This document shows, piece by piece, positions 32,818 through 44,662 of a DNA stretch of 64,000 bases; position 1 is the stretch's first letter, and every line of letters starts with the position of its first letter. Location of the stretch: NCBI GenBank assembly GCA_036925085.1, contig JAUPFP010000026.1, positions 1,421,501 to 1,485,500 of the forward strand, written 5' to 3'. This stretch comes from Brachycybe producta. Taxonomy: Eukaryota; Arthropoda; Diplopoda; Playtdesmida; Andrognathidae. A program made the translations under genes and the position numbers. The notes under the pieces are model-generated. The model was not told the origin of the DNA, did not search any database, and saw only the letters and a program-made list of their open reading frames with translations.

Positions 32818-33491
32818 ATAATTTGTTAAAAAAATACAATATTTACACCACTCATTAGAATGATAACGCCTATTGAGAAGAAATTTGAATTCTAGATAGT
32901 CATTTAATAAGTGCTTTTCAATACTAACCATTTTTGTTAGTCTACAACTGATTAAAAAAAATATTATTTACTTGACAATAATTATTTTTTTTTAGCAAGA
33001 AATTGGTAAAAAAATTTTTTTGCTTTATTTTGAATTTGAAACTCACAAAATTGAAACGTTTTTTTTAACTCAAACTTTGGCACAAAACTTTCATCATTTT
33101 ACCCAAAATATTTTTGAAAAAAATGTACCACGAAATTTCATCAAATTTATGACAAAAATACAGCTTCGCTAGTAATGAATACACTAAAAAAAGAGCCAGA
33201 GAAGAAAAAAGAAAGTGCATTTTGGAAATATTGATCTGTATGCATTACAAACGAAGCCTTCAGTACCCACATAGGTACAATCTAATCCAAAGTGACAATA
33301 GTGTGTCATATGTTTAGTTCACAAACGTTAGCATCAAAAGACAAGAAAGCAGGAAGCTAAACATGAAAAGAAATGCCGTCAGATTCTTTTTTCTACGTCA
33401 AATTGGAACATAAACTGAAGTCAAACTATATACATGTATATATGGTAGAAATCTAAGCTGCCCAGAGAAAATCTGCAGCTGCAGCAGCATC
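32818..33491. other. AT-rich interval, nothing recognised
   Basis: No supported feature. Confidence 0.45.
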
Positions 33492-33769
33492 CTCTAGAGC
33501 AGCGGTCGCCAACCTTTCTGACCTCACGGACCACTAAATTCAAAATTGTAATTCCTGCGTACCATTAATAGTCCAGTAGCTTGGTGAGTTGATTGTACAC
33601 TTTGTGATAAAAGCCCCAAACTTGGCAGATATGAAGACCTATGTAAAAGACTTGATTTAAGATATGGAGGCATGATGCCATTTTGGCGGCCATCTTAGAA
33701 AATGGCTGACTTTCGTTTTTTCTTAATATCTTGGGAACCATAAGCCGAATTGGTGTGCGGATTGTCTCT

Positions 33770-34345
33770 AAATATGTATGACAGTACACTGCACATATTT
33801 GATGTCGTACATAATTAACACAAAGCGTCCACATTTTTAGATATGATGACTTTTTTGGAGAACTTCATTAAAAAATTGTGTAATTTGCTTTATATTATTT
33901 TAAGCAGTAGTACAGATGCGTTATTTTAACATTACATGTAACTTCAAGACACATTCATTGTGAACATTTCCATTATTTAAATGTTAAGATTGGCCGATTA
34001 TTTCCTGAGTTACAGCAATTTTAGTAATGCTGCATCAAGAAAATGTAACATTTGAATGAACATGTGCAACATGCACAAAAATGTATTTCGTAGAAGTCTC
34101 TTTATTTGCAGGTTGATTGGCTAGGATTTCAACTTAATTTATCTAATCTGTGTATAGGCTATCTGTCATATTCTCGGCTATATTGAGAAAACGCTGACTT
34201 TTTCTCAATATGTTGAGAAGTAAAACTTGTCTTAACTTTGTCTTAAAATATGCATGACATGCTAATGTACATATTTGATGTGATACATAATTAGCCTAAA
34301 TCATACACAATTTTAAATATAATAACTTTTTCGAGACCTTTATTA
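33770..34345. repeat. Two diverged direct repeats about 480 bp apart
   Basis: TATGACAGTACACTGCACATATTTGATGTCGTACATAATTA...GATGACTTTTTT (about 33775-33870) recurs as CATGACATGCTAATGTACATATTTGATGTGATACATAATTA...ATAACTTTTTC (about 34250-34345). Confidence 0.6.
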
Positions 34346-34362
34346 AAACAGTAGTGGGGTAA

Positions 34363-34770
34363 CCCGTCATAAATGCCGGGAGCAAAATTCACCCGCAATT
34401 CTGTGCATGTGCGTCGTTTTTTTCTTTTTTTACTCCTTTCATTTCAATTCAATTTCAGTCACCCTCTCCCACTTTGTTCTCCCTCCACGTTTTTCTCTCT
34501 CCCCCTCTACACTTTCCAACCTTTTTCCCTCTCCAATTTCAGTCACCCCCTCCCACTTTTCCCCCTCCCACTTTTCCCCCTCCACGTTTCTCTCTCTCTC
34601 TCCTCCTCCGCCTCCTCCTCTACACTTTCCACCATTTCCTCCTCTCCATTTTAATATCTTGGGGTTCTTGGATGAGGAGTTTGCAACATATAGTTGACCT
34701 TGAGAAAAAAAGAGGTTCATTTTTTCATTTATTTAAATTTATATAAATTCCGACACAGTGTTAGTCCACA
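34363..34770. mobile_element. Partial MITE related to the one split by element B
   Basis: It contains GCAACATATAGTTGACCTTGAG, GAGGTTCATTTTTTC and TATATAAATTCCGACAC (34682-34757), matching the ends of the 9549-10091 MITE. Before these is a pyrimidine-rich stretch in which TTTCAGTCACCCYCTCCCACTTTT is repeated, the complement of the purine-rich interior of that MITE. Confidence 0.7.
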
Positions 34771-35269
34771 CATATACATACACAGATCTGGGATATTATA
34801 TATACAGTGCGTTTCATATATATAGACGCACCCCAAAAATTGGTTATAACTCGAGTTATAGTCAATGGATTCACCTGAAATTTTCAGCATAAAGAGATCA
34901 TCTTATATTCTAAACTTTCTGCTAGGCAGAAATTTTTTTCTTTAAAAGGTAAAAATTAAAAAAATTAAAAACTGGAAAATGACCGTTTCATAATTATAGA
35001 CGCACTAATGAACTTTTCACTTTTATTAATTATTGTGACAAAATAACATGCTGAATCATTAAAAATAGTAAGGTATACAACTGTTATGATGTTTCAAAAC
35101 TTAAAACATTCTTTTTTACAGAATTAAACAATATTTATAAGCAAATTTGCAGAAATTCTACCCCGAAACAGCTAAAATGGGACTTTTCAACTCTGCTATT
35201 GTAGTATAATCATAGCAATCTGTAAATCATTATTGTATGATGTTGTCCCGAAAGTTCTCTGTAAGATTT

Positions 35270-35395
35270 AAGTCCGGGGACACCCTGGCCATTCGAGAGT
35301 GGTGATATTCTGGTTTCGTAACCATTGATTCCTTAGATTACTGGAGCGAACTGGTGCATTTTCTTGCTCGAATGCTAAGCTAACGCTAGGAAATC
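35270..35395 (-). pseudogene. Tc1 transposase C-terminal fragment, left arm
   Basis: Read on the minus strand this matches the right-arm fragment (QENxPV...LRNQNITTLEWPxxxPDLN type), with small changes that break the frame. It is the mirror copy produced by the inverted duplication. Confidence 0.75.
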
Positions 35396-35619
35396 GACTT
35401 TGGCAGGTCAGTAAACACTATCATAATATTGTCTGATAATAAACATTATTTTTTGGTTGGTTCAAATGCGCTAAATACTTCGCATATTGTTAGGCCACCA
35501 CCACCGACATATCTGAGTGCATGAAAAAATTCAATCTCGATGATTCTGACGGTTTTTTTTTCTTTCTTCATATTGGAAGGATGTTACGAGAAAAGCACAA
35601 TATTTTCCTAAACAAAATT

Positions 35620-35949
35620 TCGGCAGTGGGGGAGCCTAATATTATGGGGAACATTTAGTGCCTTTCAAACGAGCAGCTTAGTTTTTGAAACGCGAGCTTA
35701 GCATTTATTTCAACCCAAATAAATATCAGTGATTATCAGACAATGTTACGAGGGTATGTACTGCCATATTACATCGCTTCTATAGCATTTGCTTAGTATT
35801 CCAGCAAGAAAATGGCCCAGTTTCCTCCAATAACCTAACGAAGAAATGGTTACGGAACCAAAATATCACCACTCTCGAATGGCCGGCGTGTCTCCCGGAC
35901 TTAAATCCTGATGAAAACGTTTGGGACATCATTGTACATGATGATTAAG
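35620..35949 (+). pseudogene. Tc1 transposase C-terminal fragment, right arm
   Basis: Tc1-family motifs are clear: GSLILWGTFSA (about 35627-35660) and then, in another frame, LVFQQENGPVSSNNLTKKWL, ITTLEWPACLPDLNPDENVW and a stop at 35947-35949. The last catalytic residue region (PDLNPxEN) is present, but the N-terminal DNA-binding domain and the first catalytic Asp are absent. At least one frameshift separates the blocks. Confidence 0.85.
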
Positions 35950-36450
35950 CAGATTGCCATCATGATAATACAATATCAAAGCTGAAAATTGCCATTTTAG
36001 CTCCTTTTCAGTAGAATTTCGGTAAATTTGCTTATAAATATTGTTTAATTCTGTAAAAAAGAATGTTTTAAGTTTTGAAACATCATAACAGTCGTATACA
36101 TTACTATTTTTAATGATTCAGCATGTTATTTTGTCACAATAATTAATAAAAGTGAAAAGTTCATTAGTGCGTCTATAATTATGAAACGGTCATTTTCCAG
36201 TTTTTAATTTTTTTAATTTTTACCTTTTAAAGAAAAAAATTTCTGCCTAGCAGAAAGTTTAGAATATAAGATGATCTCTTTATGCTGAAAATTTCAGGGT
36301 GAATTTCAGGTGAATCCATTGACTATAACTCGAGTTATAACCAATTTTTGGGGTGCGTCTATATATATGAAACGCACTGTATAATGGTGTATTTATGCTG
36401 TATGTTTTAGAAACAATACAGATAAAAAAAATTTGTTTTGTTTATTACAG

Positions 36451-36530
36451 CACCAGTGGCTGAGTGGAGATAGCCACAGCTTATCATGCTTAGGGTCTGG
36501 CTTCAAATTCTGACCTAAGGATTGTTGTGT
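36451..36530 (+). other. tRNA-derived SINE-like sequence (pol III A and B boxes)
   Basis: TGGCTGAGTGG (36457-36467) resembles a pol III A box and GGCTTCAAATTC (36499-36510) a B box. The spacing, about 30 bp, is tRNA-like. A full cloverleaf cannot be drawn. Confidence 0.45.
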
Positions 36531-36620
36531 TTGTTTCATAATTTCTCAGTCAATGCAGTTAATGTTAGGTAGCCAATCGTAAAACACATTCTGCCAAATC
36601 TGACTCATATGTTGCATCTT

Positions 36621-36645
36621 TAATCATCATCATCATCATCATCAT
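36621..36645. repeat. (ATC)n microsatellite
   Basis: Eight consecutive ATC/CAT triplets. Confidence 0.9.
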
Positions 36646-36975
36646 TTGACCATCCCCACTCAGTGTGGGATGTGGTCCAGGGAAAAAAGGAGACATTAAT
36701 ACAAACAGTACTTAAGATATTACATTTTCATGTTATGAATGTTATGTATATGAATGTCGTGGGGGAAACTGAACGAAATGTAACTCTTTCGTGAATTTAG
36801 TGAAATATAAAGGCGAAAATTGTCATTCAGAATATATATAAGAATATTTTTTTGTTTTATTATTAATAAAACCAAAAAATGCAAATATTGTCCAGATTTT
36901 TCTGGGGACCGCCGAAAATTTCTCACAGACCACCAGTGGTACACGGACCACCGGTTGGCAACCACTGCTCTAGAG

Positions 36976-39293
36976 TATGTGGCTACTGCAGTCTCCTCTG
37001 AGTATCCTGCAGCAAGTCTCTCCCCTATTTTAAACAATGGCGGCCTTTAATCAGTGACGCATGAAGGAAGTGTTCGAACGAAAGATGGTTCGGTTAGTTT
37101 ATGTTACGGAACCAAACATGGGCGCCCACACATAGGAGCTAATTAATTTTAAATAATGTAAAATAAAAAGTTTGAGTAAGTTGAAGAACTATTTTGGTTA
37201 TTGTCTAACAGGGTTGGCAAAATTCTGGACAAAACCGGTAAAGGACAGGGCACTGGTAAATACCGATTACAACTGGTTTTTAATGGCTAAAACCGGAAAA
37301 AAACTAGTATTATGCTCTTTTCATCTAGTACTTATAAGCTATTGTTAATATTATCTTATTAAAAAGTGACATTCATGCCATTGCTAATTTTAATATGAGC
37401 TTGTAATCATGTACTGTAATGTGAAGAAAACCAGAAATATAGAAAGTATAGAATTGAATGCAATAGAAACTAGGAAGCTCTTAGATTCCCCCCCCCCACA
37501 CACACTTTTGATTTTAGTTACCCTGCTAGTGAATACCCCTTTCTAGAGTGTAACAGAAATGACACATAGTCTCCTGAGTTAAATGACAACTCCAGTTAAT
37601 ATAGCCATCTGGATTCTGGTCACTAGTTTTTAATTTTTTTAAGTTTGTGTATTTTACGTACAGCTATTTTTACTTTAATCACAAAAAGTGAACAGGGGTT
37701 GAAGACCAATCGATTCTATTTACGATCACTTTGAAAAACATTGTGACGGACGTAGAAAATTAACTGTACGGAAAGAAAGTGTAAGTGCAAAAGCCGACTA
37801 CGAGAAAAAAATATATAGGCTAAAAAAATTGAAATTGTCTAAAACTGAAAAAAAGCTATTATTCCCGGACGGTAAATACTGTGGAAATACCACCCATGGG
37901 AAAAACTTTGCCAACTCTGTTGTCCAAAATTGGCCCTAGAAGTGCAAAAAAGTTTGGGAAAGCATAAGAATTCAAGAATTTTTAAAATTCGAAAAAATGG
38001 GTCAAAAGCCAAAAATATAGTTGTTGGCTTTTTTTTCAAAAAAACGGCCAAACGTGGAAAAATATTTAAATGCTCTAAAAATGCCTCAGGAGCACTCAAC
38101 TGCCCCCAGAAGCCCCCCTTGTTCTTGTCGATGGCGCCATTAAGAGAGTTTGCACAAGGACTCCTTATACCCACACAGCGACATTGGGAATCGTCCCCTA
38201 TGAAATGGAACCGAACCTAACCTAATTTACTTTAAAAAAAAGTGTTTTCCCTCTCCCACCCATCTTTCTTTCGTGCGTTACTTCATGAATCATGTGTCAT
38301 TGATTAAAGTCGTTTACCGTCATTGTTTAAAATAGAGGAGAGATACGGGCTGCAGAAACTCGGAAGAGGAGACTGCAGTAGCAGCATACTCTAGGGGATG
38401 CTGCCGCAGATGCAGATTACTATAGGCTGCTCGGATTTCTACCACATGGCTCTTAACAGTTTGATCTCACTGCCCCAAAAAAAGAGATGCGCCTAAATAA
38501 AAAAGCGCAAAAATTGACACCATCGCTCAAAATCAAGAAAAAAAACTTTTCAAAAGAAGTCGAGATTGACAGTATTTTATTTCATATTTTGATTCATGTT
38601 GTCAATCTTTAATTCGCGCGATGTTGTAAAAAAAAGTTGAAATCAAGCCACCTCTCGCTAAACAGAAATACCTAACGTTATACCATATAAATCGGAATAT
38701 TATATAAAGAAACAAATATCTTAAATTTATTTCTCTCAAATCAATTTAGTAAAGCATAGCAATGTCGTTTGCGTTGAAAAGATTACAAACGCATACCTGA
38801 AGAAGTTAAAAATATAAGGGTTTTCAGATCGATATACGAGCGTATATGTCGCATCCATTTGTGTAACTGTCTATTACACGAAATATATGTTCAGTTCGCG
38901 TTTTGAATCAGGCCAACTTATGTTCATTTCGTAAAAATGGATGATTGAAATTTTGTATCAAAATAAGCTTACTTCATTTTTATAATAATTAGCCACGGTA
39001 CCACAGATATATTAGTAAAGCCAAAATATTTACTTAATATTTCATAGAAGGAGTGGCTAAAGCATTACTGTCTTTTAAAATGTAATGTGCTGTTATTTTT
39101 AGGGCTCGCTACGCTAGCCAGAATTGATGGCAAGAGGTAGCTGTAGAATGGTTGTTCACGCTCGCTACACTCGCGGAAAAGGGAGAATGAATGTTCATTT
39201 ATTCCAAAGTTTAAAGACTATTTGAAACACATAAAAATTGAAAATAGTTTATTCAAGTGTCACAAAACGATATAATTTCTTTTTATTCCACGT
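36976..39293. other. 2.3-kb interval without a recognised gene or element
   Basis: AT-rich. Short ORFs on both strands around 37840-38220 have no recognisable product. There is a C run with a CA repeat at about 37489-37504. I found no repeat ends. Confidence 0.45.
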
Positions 39294-40025
39294 TAAGAGG
39301 CTAGATACATCGTTTAGTTCAAAATTTCTCCGAATGTAGGCGCTGCGATCGTTGTTGATTGAAAAACGGTTTTTTAACGTTTTTTCTCCCGGTTCGAAGT
39401 CACATAATAATTAATAGAAAAATAATTTCGCGTGCTAGCCTTATAAAAAGAAAACATTGTGAAGACAGTAGATTAATGCACGTAATAATTATTTTGTTAT
39501 TGTTCTGAGTTGTTTTTAACGGGAGTTCTTCAAATGTTTGGGTGACGGTTTTTTTGCTCCTAGGGGACTTAACATGGAGTTAAAAAAACGTAAGATTTTA
39601 AATGTTATTTAAAAATAGAAAGCCCTTTTAAAATTTAGAAAAAGGAATAATCCTGAAGGCAATAAACACGTGTAAGTACGTGCTAATTTTTCTGATTGCT
39701 CTAAATTATTTTTAATCAGAGTTCTCTTAACTTTTGTTGGACGGTGTTTTAGTCCTATGGGACTTAACATGGAGTTTAAAAACGTACGATTTTAAACGTT
39801 ATTAAAAAATAGAAGGACCTTTTCAAAATTTATAAAAAGGAAACATCGTGAAGCCAATACATGAATGTATGTGCTAATTATTTTGTTATTGTTCTAAATC
39901 AGTTTTAACGAGAGTTTTTCAAATGTTTGTGGGACGGTTTTGGGGCCAATGGGATTTAACATGGGGTTAAAAAAACGAACGACTTTGAACCTTGTTTAAA
40001 AATAGAAGGACCTTTTCAAAAATTA
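39294..40025. repeat. ~194-bp tandem repeats next to a diverged TTAAGAGGCTA end
   Basis: GGGACTTAACATGGAGTTAAAAAAACG at about 39564 recurs at 39759 and 39951 (spacing 195 and 192). Each copy is preceded by GTTTTTAAC.. AGTTCTTCAAATGTTTG-like sequence and followed by AAATAGAAGGACCTTTT. The array begins after TTAAGAGGCTAGATACATCG, which resembles the end of the palindromic MITE family. Confidence 0.75.
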
Positions 40026-40205
40026 TACAAATCGAGCACGTGAAGAACAATACTTTTTATTGCATTTTGCGCTTTACTGTATTTGAATTGAGCGATTGTG
40101 AGGCGATTTCTTGCAGTTTTAGTAACACCATATAAGAACACTCATTTGTCTCGTTGTCGTCTGCTCAAAACAACAAGATGGACGTGGATCTAGGCTCTTA
40201 AGAAC

Positions 40206-41017
40206 TTAAGAAGCTACATCAGAAAATTACTTCAAAAAATCTCCGCAAAGAGCGCTAGCATCGTTTTTCTATTGAGCCCATAGACCCGATGTTAAAGAAA
40301 AAATGTAAATTTTTAAAATACACAGTCGCGGCCATATGTTTATTTTTCATATTTAAAGTTATCCAATATTAAGTTTTCAACGTGCAATGCGCGCCTTAAA
40401 TATATGCTGATTGAGTGATAGAATGACAAAAAATTGGTAAATGCGGTTCTATTTTTAAAAAACTATTTCAAAATCGCAAATTTCTAACTCTTATGTTAAA
40501 CGCCATTGAGTACGCCCAAATAAGAAAAATCACATTAATATGTTGGTAAAAATAGCTAAGAATAAATTGAAAAAAACAACAATTAAACCACAGTGAAGCC
40601 AACACATTGGCGCATGTGCTGATTTTTTTCTGGTTTTTTAAAATTATTTTTAGGTATTTTTACGAGCATTTTAATTGATGTATTTTGCTTACAAGCGCGT
40701 ACTCAATGGAGTTTAACATAAGAGTTAGAAATTCGCGATTTTGAAATAGTTTTTTTTAAAAAATAGAACCGCACTTACCAATTTTGTCATTCAATTTTGT
40801 CATTTCAATTTTCAACATATATTTAAGGTGCAGATTGCACTTCGAAAACTTAATATTGGACAACTTTTAAATACGAAAAATATACATATTGCCGCGACTG
40901 TGTATTTTAAAAACAAACGTTTCTTCTTTAACATCGGGTCTATGGACTCAATAGAAAAACGATGCTAGCACTCTTCGCGGAGATTTTTCGAAGTAATTTT
41001 GTGATGTAGCCTCTTAA
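40206..41017. mobile_element. Palindromic TTAA-flanked MITE, copy P3 (complete, 812 bp)
   Basis: TTAAGAAGCTACATCAGAAAATTACTTC... at the left and ...GAAGTAATTTTGTGATGTAGCCTCTTAA at the right. The two ~400-bp arms are inverted copies meeting around CAACACATTGGCGCATGTGC (about 40600-40620). TTAA at each end suggests a TTAA target. Non-coding. Confidence 0.9.
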
Positions 41018-41870
41018 TAGTATTTGACGATATCATTAAAAATTATTTAAAAGTTATAAAAAACGCTTTCAGCATATTGGCCTACTCTCCCAATTTAGAA
41101 ATAGGTCCCCAGGAGGTGGGAGGGGTGAATTCGCCATTCACTTTGGTTGGGGGAGAGGGTTGGGCACACCTGAAAATGGACATACATTTCGTGTAATGGA
41201 CAAATACACCAAATGGATGCGACATATATACTTACAAAGGAAAGATTGTTAAGCAATTCACAGTATGAATACAAACGACAGCCTCGTGTCGGGTAGACAG
41301 AATCCCAACAGCTTTATCATGCCATAAAGTCAATGACAGAAGCCACTTCACTATATTAAGATAAGAGAGCAAGTATTTTGCTTTACTTAAACGACCAAAG
41401 GCAGCTTCTTCATGCGAAAAAGTAATCGTTCCAATGTTGTTAAAGACAATTCTCTAGAGGTGAGAGAGAAGCTCACGAAAAGAACATGTATATACCGTAG
41501 AATACATATGGTTTCGAAAAAGAAAAGAGGTTAATCAAGACATTTTGTGACATTTGTTGGCGTCGATCACAAGACACAGGTTCAAAGTTTAACGTAGAAT
41601 CCACTCAATCGAATACACACAAGGAATACTAATATGTTAATAATGAAATAGAGACCGTGCGGGTAGTACCCCATTCGGGGCCTCGAGCCTCGCCCTCTCG
41701 GAGACTCCAAGCGTGGCAAAACAAATTAAAAACAAACGAAAATAGGAAAAAAAAAAAAAAGCCCGAAACTGAAAAAGAAGGAAAGGAAATAGTTTTTTTT
41801 TTAAATTGGATGAGGTCTCATCCCTGAGTAAGAGGAAACAAAGAGGGATGTTGTTGATGGGCCTCAGTCT
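41018..41870. other. Interval without a recognised gene
   Basis: A GC-richer block at 41650-41715 (CGTGCGGGTAGTACCCCATTCGGGG, a short dyad) is followed by A-rich sequence. It could be the tail of a SINE or LINE; not resolved. Confidence 0.4.
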
Positions 41871-41874
41871 GGAT

Positions 41875-41960
41875 GGTCGGGTGTTACATCGTGGATTCCA
41901 CAGGGTAGTGCATTGGGTCCTCGTTTTGTTTCTGGTTTACATTAATAACCTCAGCACACT
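41875..41960 (+). pseudogene. Fragment of a non-LTR retrotransposon reverse transcriptase
   Basis: One frame reads SGVTSWIPQGSALGPRF and the next frame VYINNLS. These match the conserved xGxPQGSxLGPxLFxxYINDL block of non-LTR (jockey-like) reverse transcriptases, with a frameshift between. Nothing else of the element is recognisable. Confidence 0.65.
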
Positions 41961-43094
41961 CAAAAAGGTAGCATTGCACTTTCAAGCACAATTTTGACTA
42001 CAACTACTACAAAAAGGTCTTGCTAAAGCTCAACGAAACATTCAGAAATGATAGTTTTAAGAAGTTTTTTCTTCCTGAAAACTGCCACTTCAGAGTGAAA
42101 AATATGAGTACTCTGAAATAATGTTTTTACTCAGAAATATAGGGAAATGCAACACTGCAGCAGTCAGGGTGACCATGTGCCGACAGCAGCATAGGGATTT
42201 ACACAATTCCTTTTGTCTTCAAAGTTTTCATTATGCTATAAGGCTGCAAATTATTTTCTGAGTTTCAGTTTTAGTCATGTTAATGAATGGTCAAAAGGGG
42301 GGTGTAGATCACATGGTCAGGAACAGAATTTTTGACTTAAGGGCTGTGTTTGGAGTAGTCAGGAGGTAAACATACTATAAGTCCCCGGACCTATGAGGTG
42401 AGCGGGGTGCAGGGGCACATAGAAGGTCACTTTTTCGGGTTTTTTGCTTATACAGTATCTCGAAAACGGTGCATCATAGCGAAAACGTTACATTTAACGT
42501 TATTTCAAAATGAAAGCTGACAAACTTTCCTACACGATTGTTTCTATTTATTTTTTTCTATTCTTAATATAATAGCGAAAATTGCAAATTTTCGAAAAAA
42601 CACTTTTTTGCCTCCTGCTTTTCGACAAACTTTGCTTTTTACCGCCTCAGCCCTTAGTTTTACAGCAATGTCCTTACAGTAGAAGTTGTAGAGCATTACA
42701 TTTACTTTAAAATGAGTTATTATTTGTTATTTTATCTTCAAATGATCAAAAGTTATAGCGATTTGAAATTTTCGGGCAAATTTTGAGATTCCGAAACTTT
42801 CTCGTTATTAACATTAACATTCTCGTTATCTTTGTATATAAGCTGTATATTGTGTGTTTACACCGTGAAACCTGGGGAAGAATGTAATTGTATAATAAAC
42901 AACCGTTATTAAAATTGCTTTTATTAAAAATCCAATCACATAAAGGCAAGTACAGTACATGTAATGACAAAAAGGATTCTCAGTTTCCACCATTTATGAG
43001 GGATATGTGAAATTTGTCAAGAGCCACTATCCTGGAAGGAACTGCACTGTAGTTTTAATGGGTATGTCAACTCAGCGAACAGCACAAAGGTAGC
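41961..43094. other. Interval without a recognised gene
   Basis: No supported feature. Sequence around 42430-42800 (ATCTCGAAAACGGTGCATCATAG...) has repeat-like character but no second copy here. Confidence 0.4.
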
Positions 43095-43560
43095 TGAACA
43101 GGGACAGTGAAGCAAGACCAATTTCTCTCTAATGAGCACAACAAAAGTAGACTGATTCATCTGCTGAGGTCAAAACTCCACGACAATGGGATTGAGACTC
43201 TTCAAGCATCAGACAATGCTGACGTGTTGTTTGTTTTCAACAGCCATAGAAATATCAGAAACCACCACTGTCGCTGTCATTGGCAAAGACCTGGTTGACC
43301 TGGCAGTTCTCCTAATGGCAAAAACTCCACTTGACCGAGGCCGAGGAAACCTGGCCGAGGAAAAGTCAAAACCAATGTATACTCTACTCAACGGATGCAG
43401 CAGCTTGGACTGAAAGACATTCTGTTCCTACATGCCTTCACAGGCTGTGACACAACCTCTGCAGCATTTTGGAAAAGTAAAGTTGGTTTCATCAAACTTT
43501 ACCAGAAACACCCAGACATTTGCAAAGCAGCTGAAGTCTTCTCCAGTCCTCTACAACCTC
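43095..43560 (+). pseudogene. Degraded copy of an uncharacterised PIN/FEN-like family with HAFTGCDTTSA motif
   Basis: Joined across frames the plus strand shows RSKLHDNGIETLQASDNADV, then TAIEISETTTVAVIGKDLVD with LAVLLMAKTP, then LGLKDILFLHAFTGCDTTSA and a Lys-rich end. An acidic FEN-like layout (NADV.., GKDLVDLAVLL, GCDTTSA) is typical of a repetitive family annotated as uncharacterised proteins in many invertebrates. There is a frameshift near 43235 and another near 43370, and both ends are missing. The family name is from memory of the motif, not a search. Confidence 0.55.
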
Positions 43561-44434
43561 TTCATTGACTGGACTATTTGTGGAATTTTTATGTTTTTAG
43601 AATATTTTTTTCAGAGTTCTATTTCATTGAGCTCTAGCAAAGCCTAAACACCATAAAAGTTAACAGAAAAAACCAGTTCACCCTAACTCTCATTCACTTG
43701 GCTACTTTGTTTTTCATTTGTGTTTGTGTATTTCGTTTTGATTTCTGTATGTTTTGTTTTTGGTGTGTTTGCATATTTTTGTTTTGTTTGCATGCATGCA
43801 TTTTATTTTGGATGTTGATGTTGAGTTGTGCATTTGACGCTTGTGTTTAATTTTTTATGCTAGCGTTTTTGGTCCCTTAGAAGCCACCGTAAATCCACCA
43901 TGCTAAAAATCTACACATTTTGAATCAGTCACAGTGTAAGAAAAGGACTCTTATAGTACATATGCATGCTACAAATACTTCAAGCTGTTCCTTTATTGAT
44001 AACTGTCTTGTCTCATAATACAACAGTTGCATTTCATTTACGTTTCTTATTCAGTGTCCATCATTTTCACTAGCCATTGTTTCATCTTGCTATGGGCTTC
44101 CTGAGGGCCATGTAAGCCTGTAAGAAGAACGATCTGGCTTGTTGTACCGGTGACTGCAGTTCAACACCTACTCGTCTCTACAGGTCTGGACATTTTCCAT
44201 AGGTATACTTTGTCAACCACAGTACATTTCATCTATCGCCGTTTTGACTTAAATTTTACAGCCCAACTTTGTCACTAAAACTTCGCTCGTCTTCGTTAAC
44301 TTTTAAAGTTACGAACTGAAAGCATACTCAAACAGACCACAAAAATGGCTACCAATGTATCAGCATTTACCAAGAATGACATCATAGTAAACAAAATATA
44401 AACAATAGTTATTATTACGAGATACAAAACTAAC
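43561..44434. other. DBR1 intron 6, nothing recognised
   Basis: It begins at the donor GTTAGT (minus strand) after exon 6. I searched by eye for the next DBR1 exon here and further left and did not find it. Confidence 0.5.
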
Positions 44435-44662
44435 CTGCGGATGACGAACAAGAGCTGAAAATTTGACGTGCAAATGAGCAGCAAACCAAAATTCTGGTCG
44501 AAGCTTTTCCAAAAGATCTCGTGTAGGACTACTGCCCAAACATTCTCTTTCTATATCTTCACGCAGAAATGGTTTACGTCTGAGTAGAGCATTCACATCT
44601 CCATGGTGGTAAACGCCACGAGGCCAATCGTGAGATAAAAATACATGCAATGGCTGACGGAT
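44435..44662 (-). CDS. DBR1: DBR1 exon 6
   Basis: 228 bp, 76 codons (residues 164-239). Acceptor TTACAG, donor GTTAGT. It encodes [13 protein letters not shown] and [12 protein letters not shown], bringing three of the metal-binding histidines. It is separated from exon 5 by 11.7 kb. Confidence 0.93.

Larger units (their letters stand above)
34805..36379. mobile_element. Palindromic Tc1/mariner derivative, 1575 bp, TA target duplication
   Basis: It begins CAGTGCGTTTCATATATATAG and ends with the complement, flanked by TA on each side (34803-34804, 36380-36381). The two halves (34805-35395 and about 35795-36379) form an inverted repeat of roughly 590 bp per arm, with the outer ~390 bp nearly identical apart from a 13-bp duplication near 36295. 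Both arms contain the 3' end of a Tc1 transposase gene, pointing inward-to-outward. Confidence 0.9.
33500..36967. mobile_element. hAT-type MITE, second copy, enlarged to 3.5 kb by nested insertions
   Basis: Left end CAGCGGTCGCCAACC (33500), right end GGTTGGCAACCACTG (36967). CTCTAGAG flanks both (33492-33499 and 36968-36975), a perfect 8-bp duplication. Family sequence is recognisable only at 33500-33565 and 36750-36967. The middle holds a 480-bp diverged direct repeat, a MITE remnant, the palindromic Tc1 derivative and a SINE-like sequence. Confidence 0.85.

Noticed and set aside
36976-44434. Search for the remaining DBR1 exons (a TKFLALDKC-type region)
   Set aside because: No matching exon was seen by eye on the minus strand here; it may be further left, outside the window, or missed.
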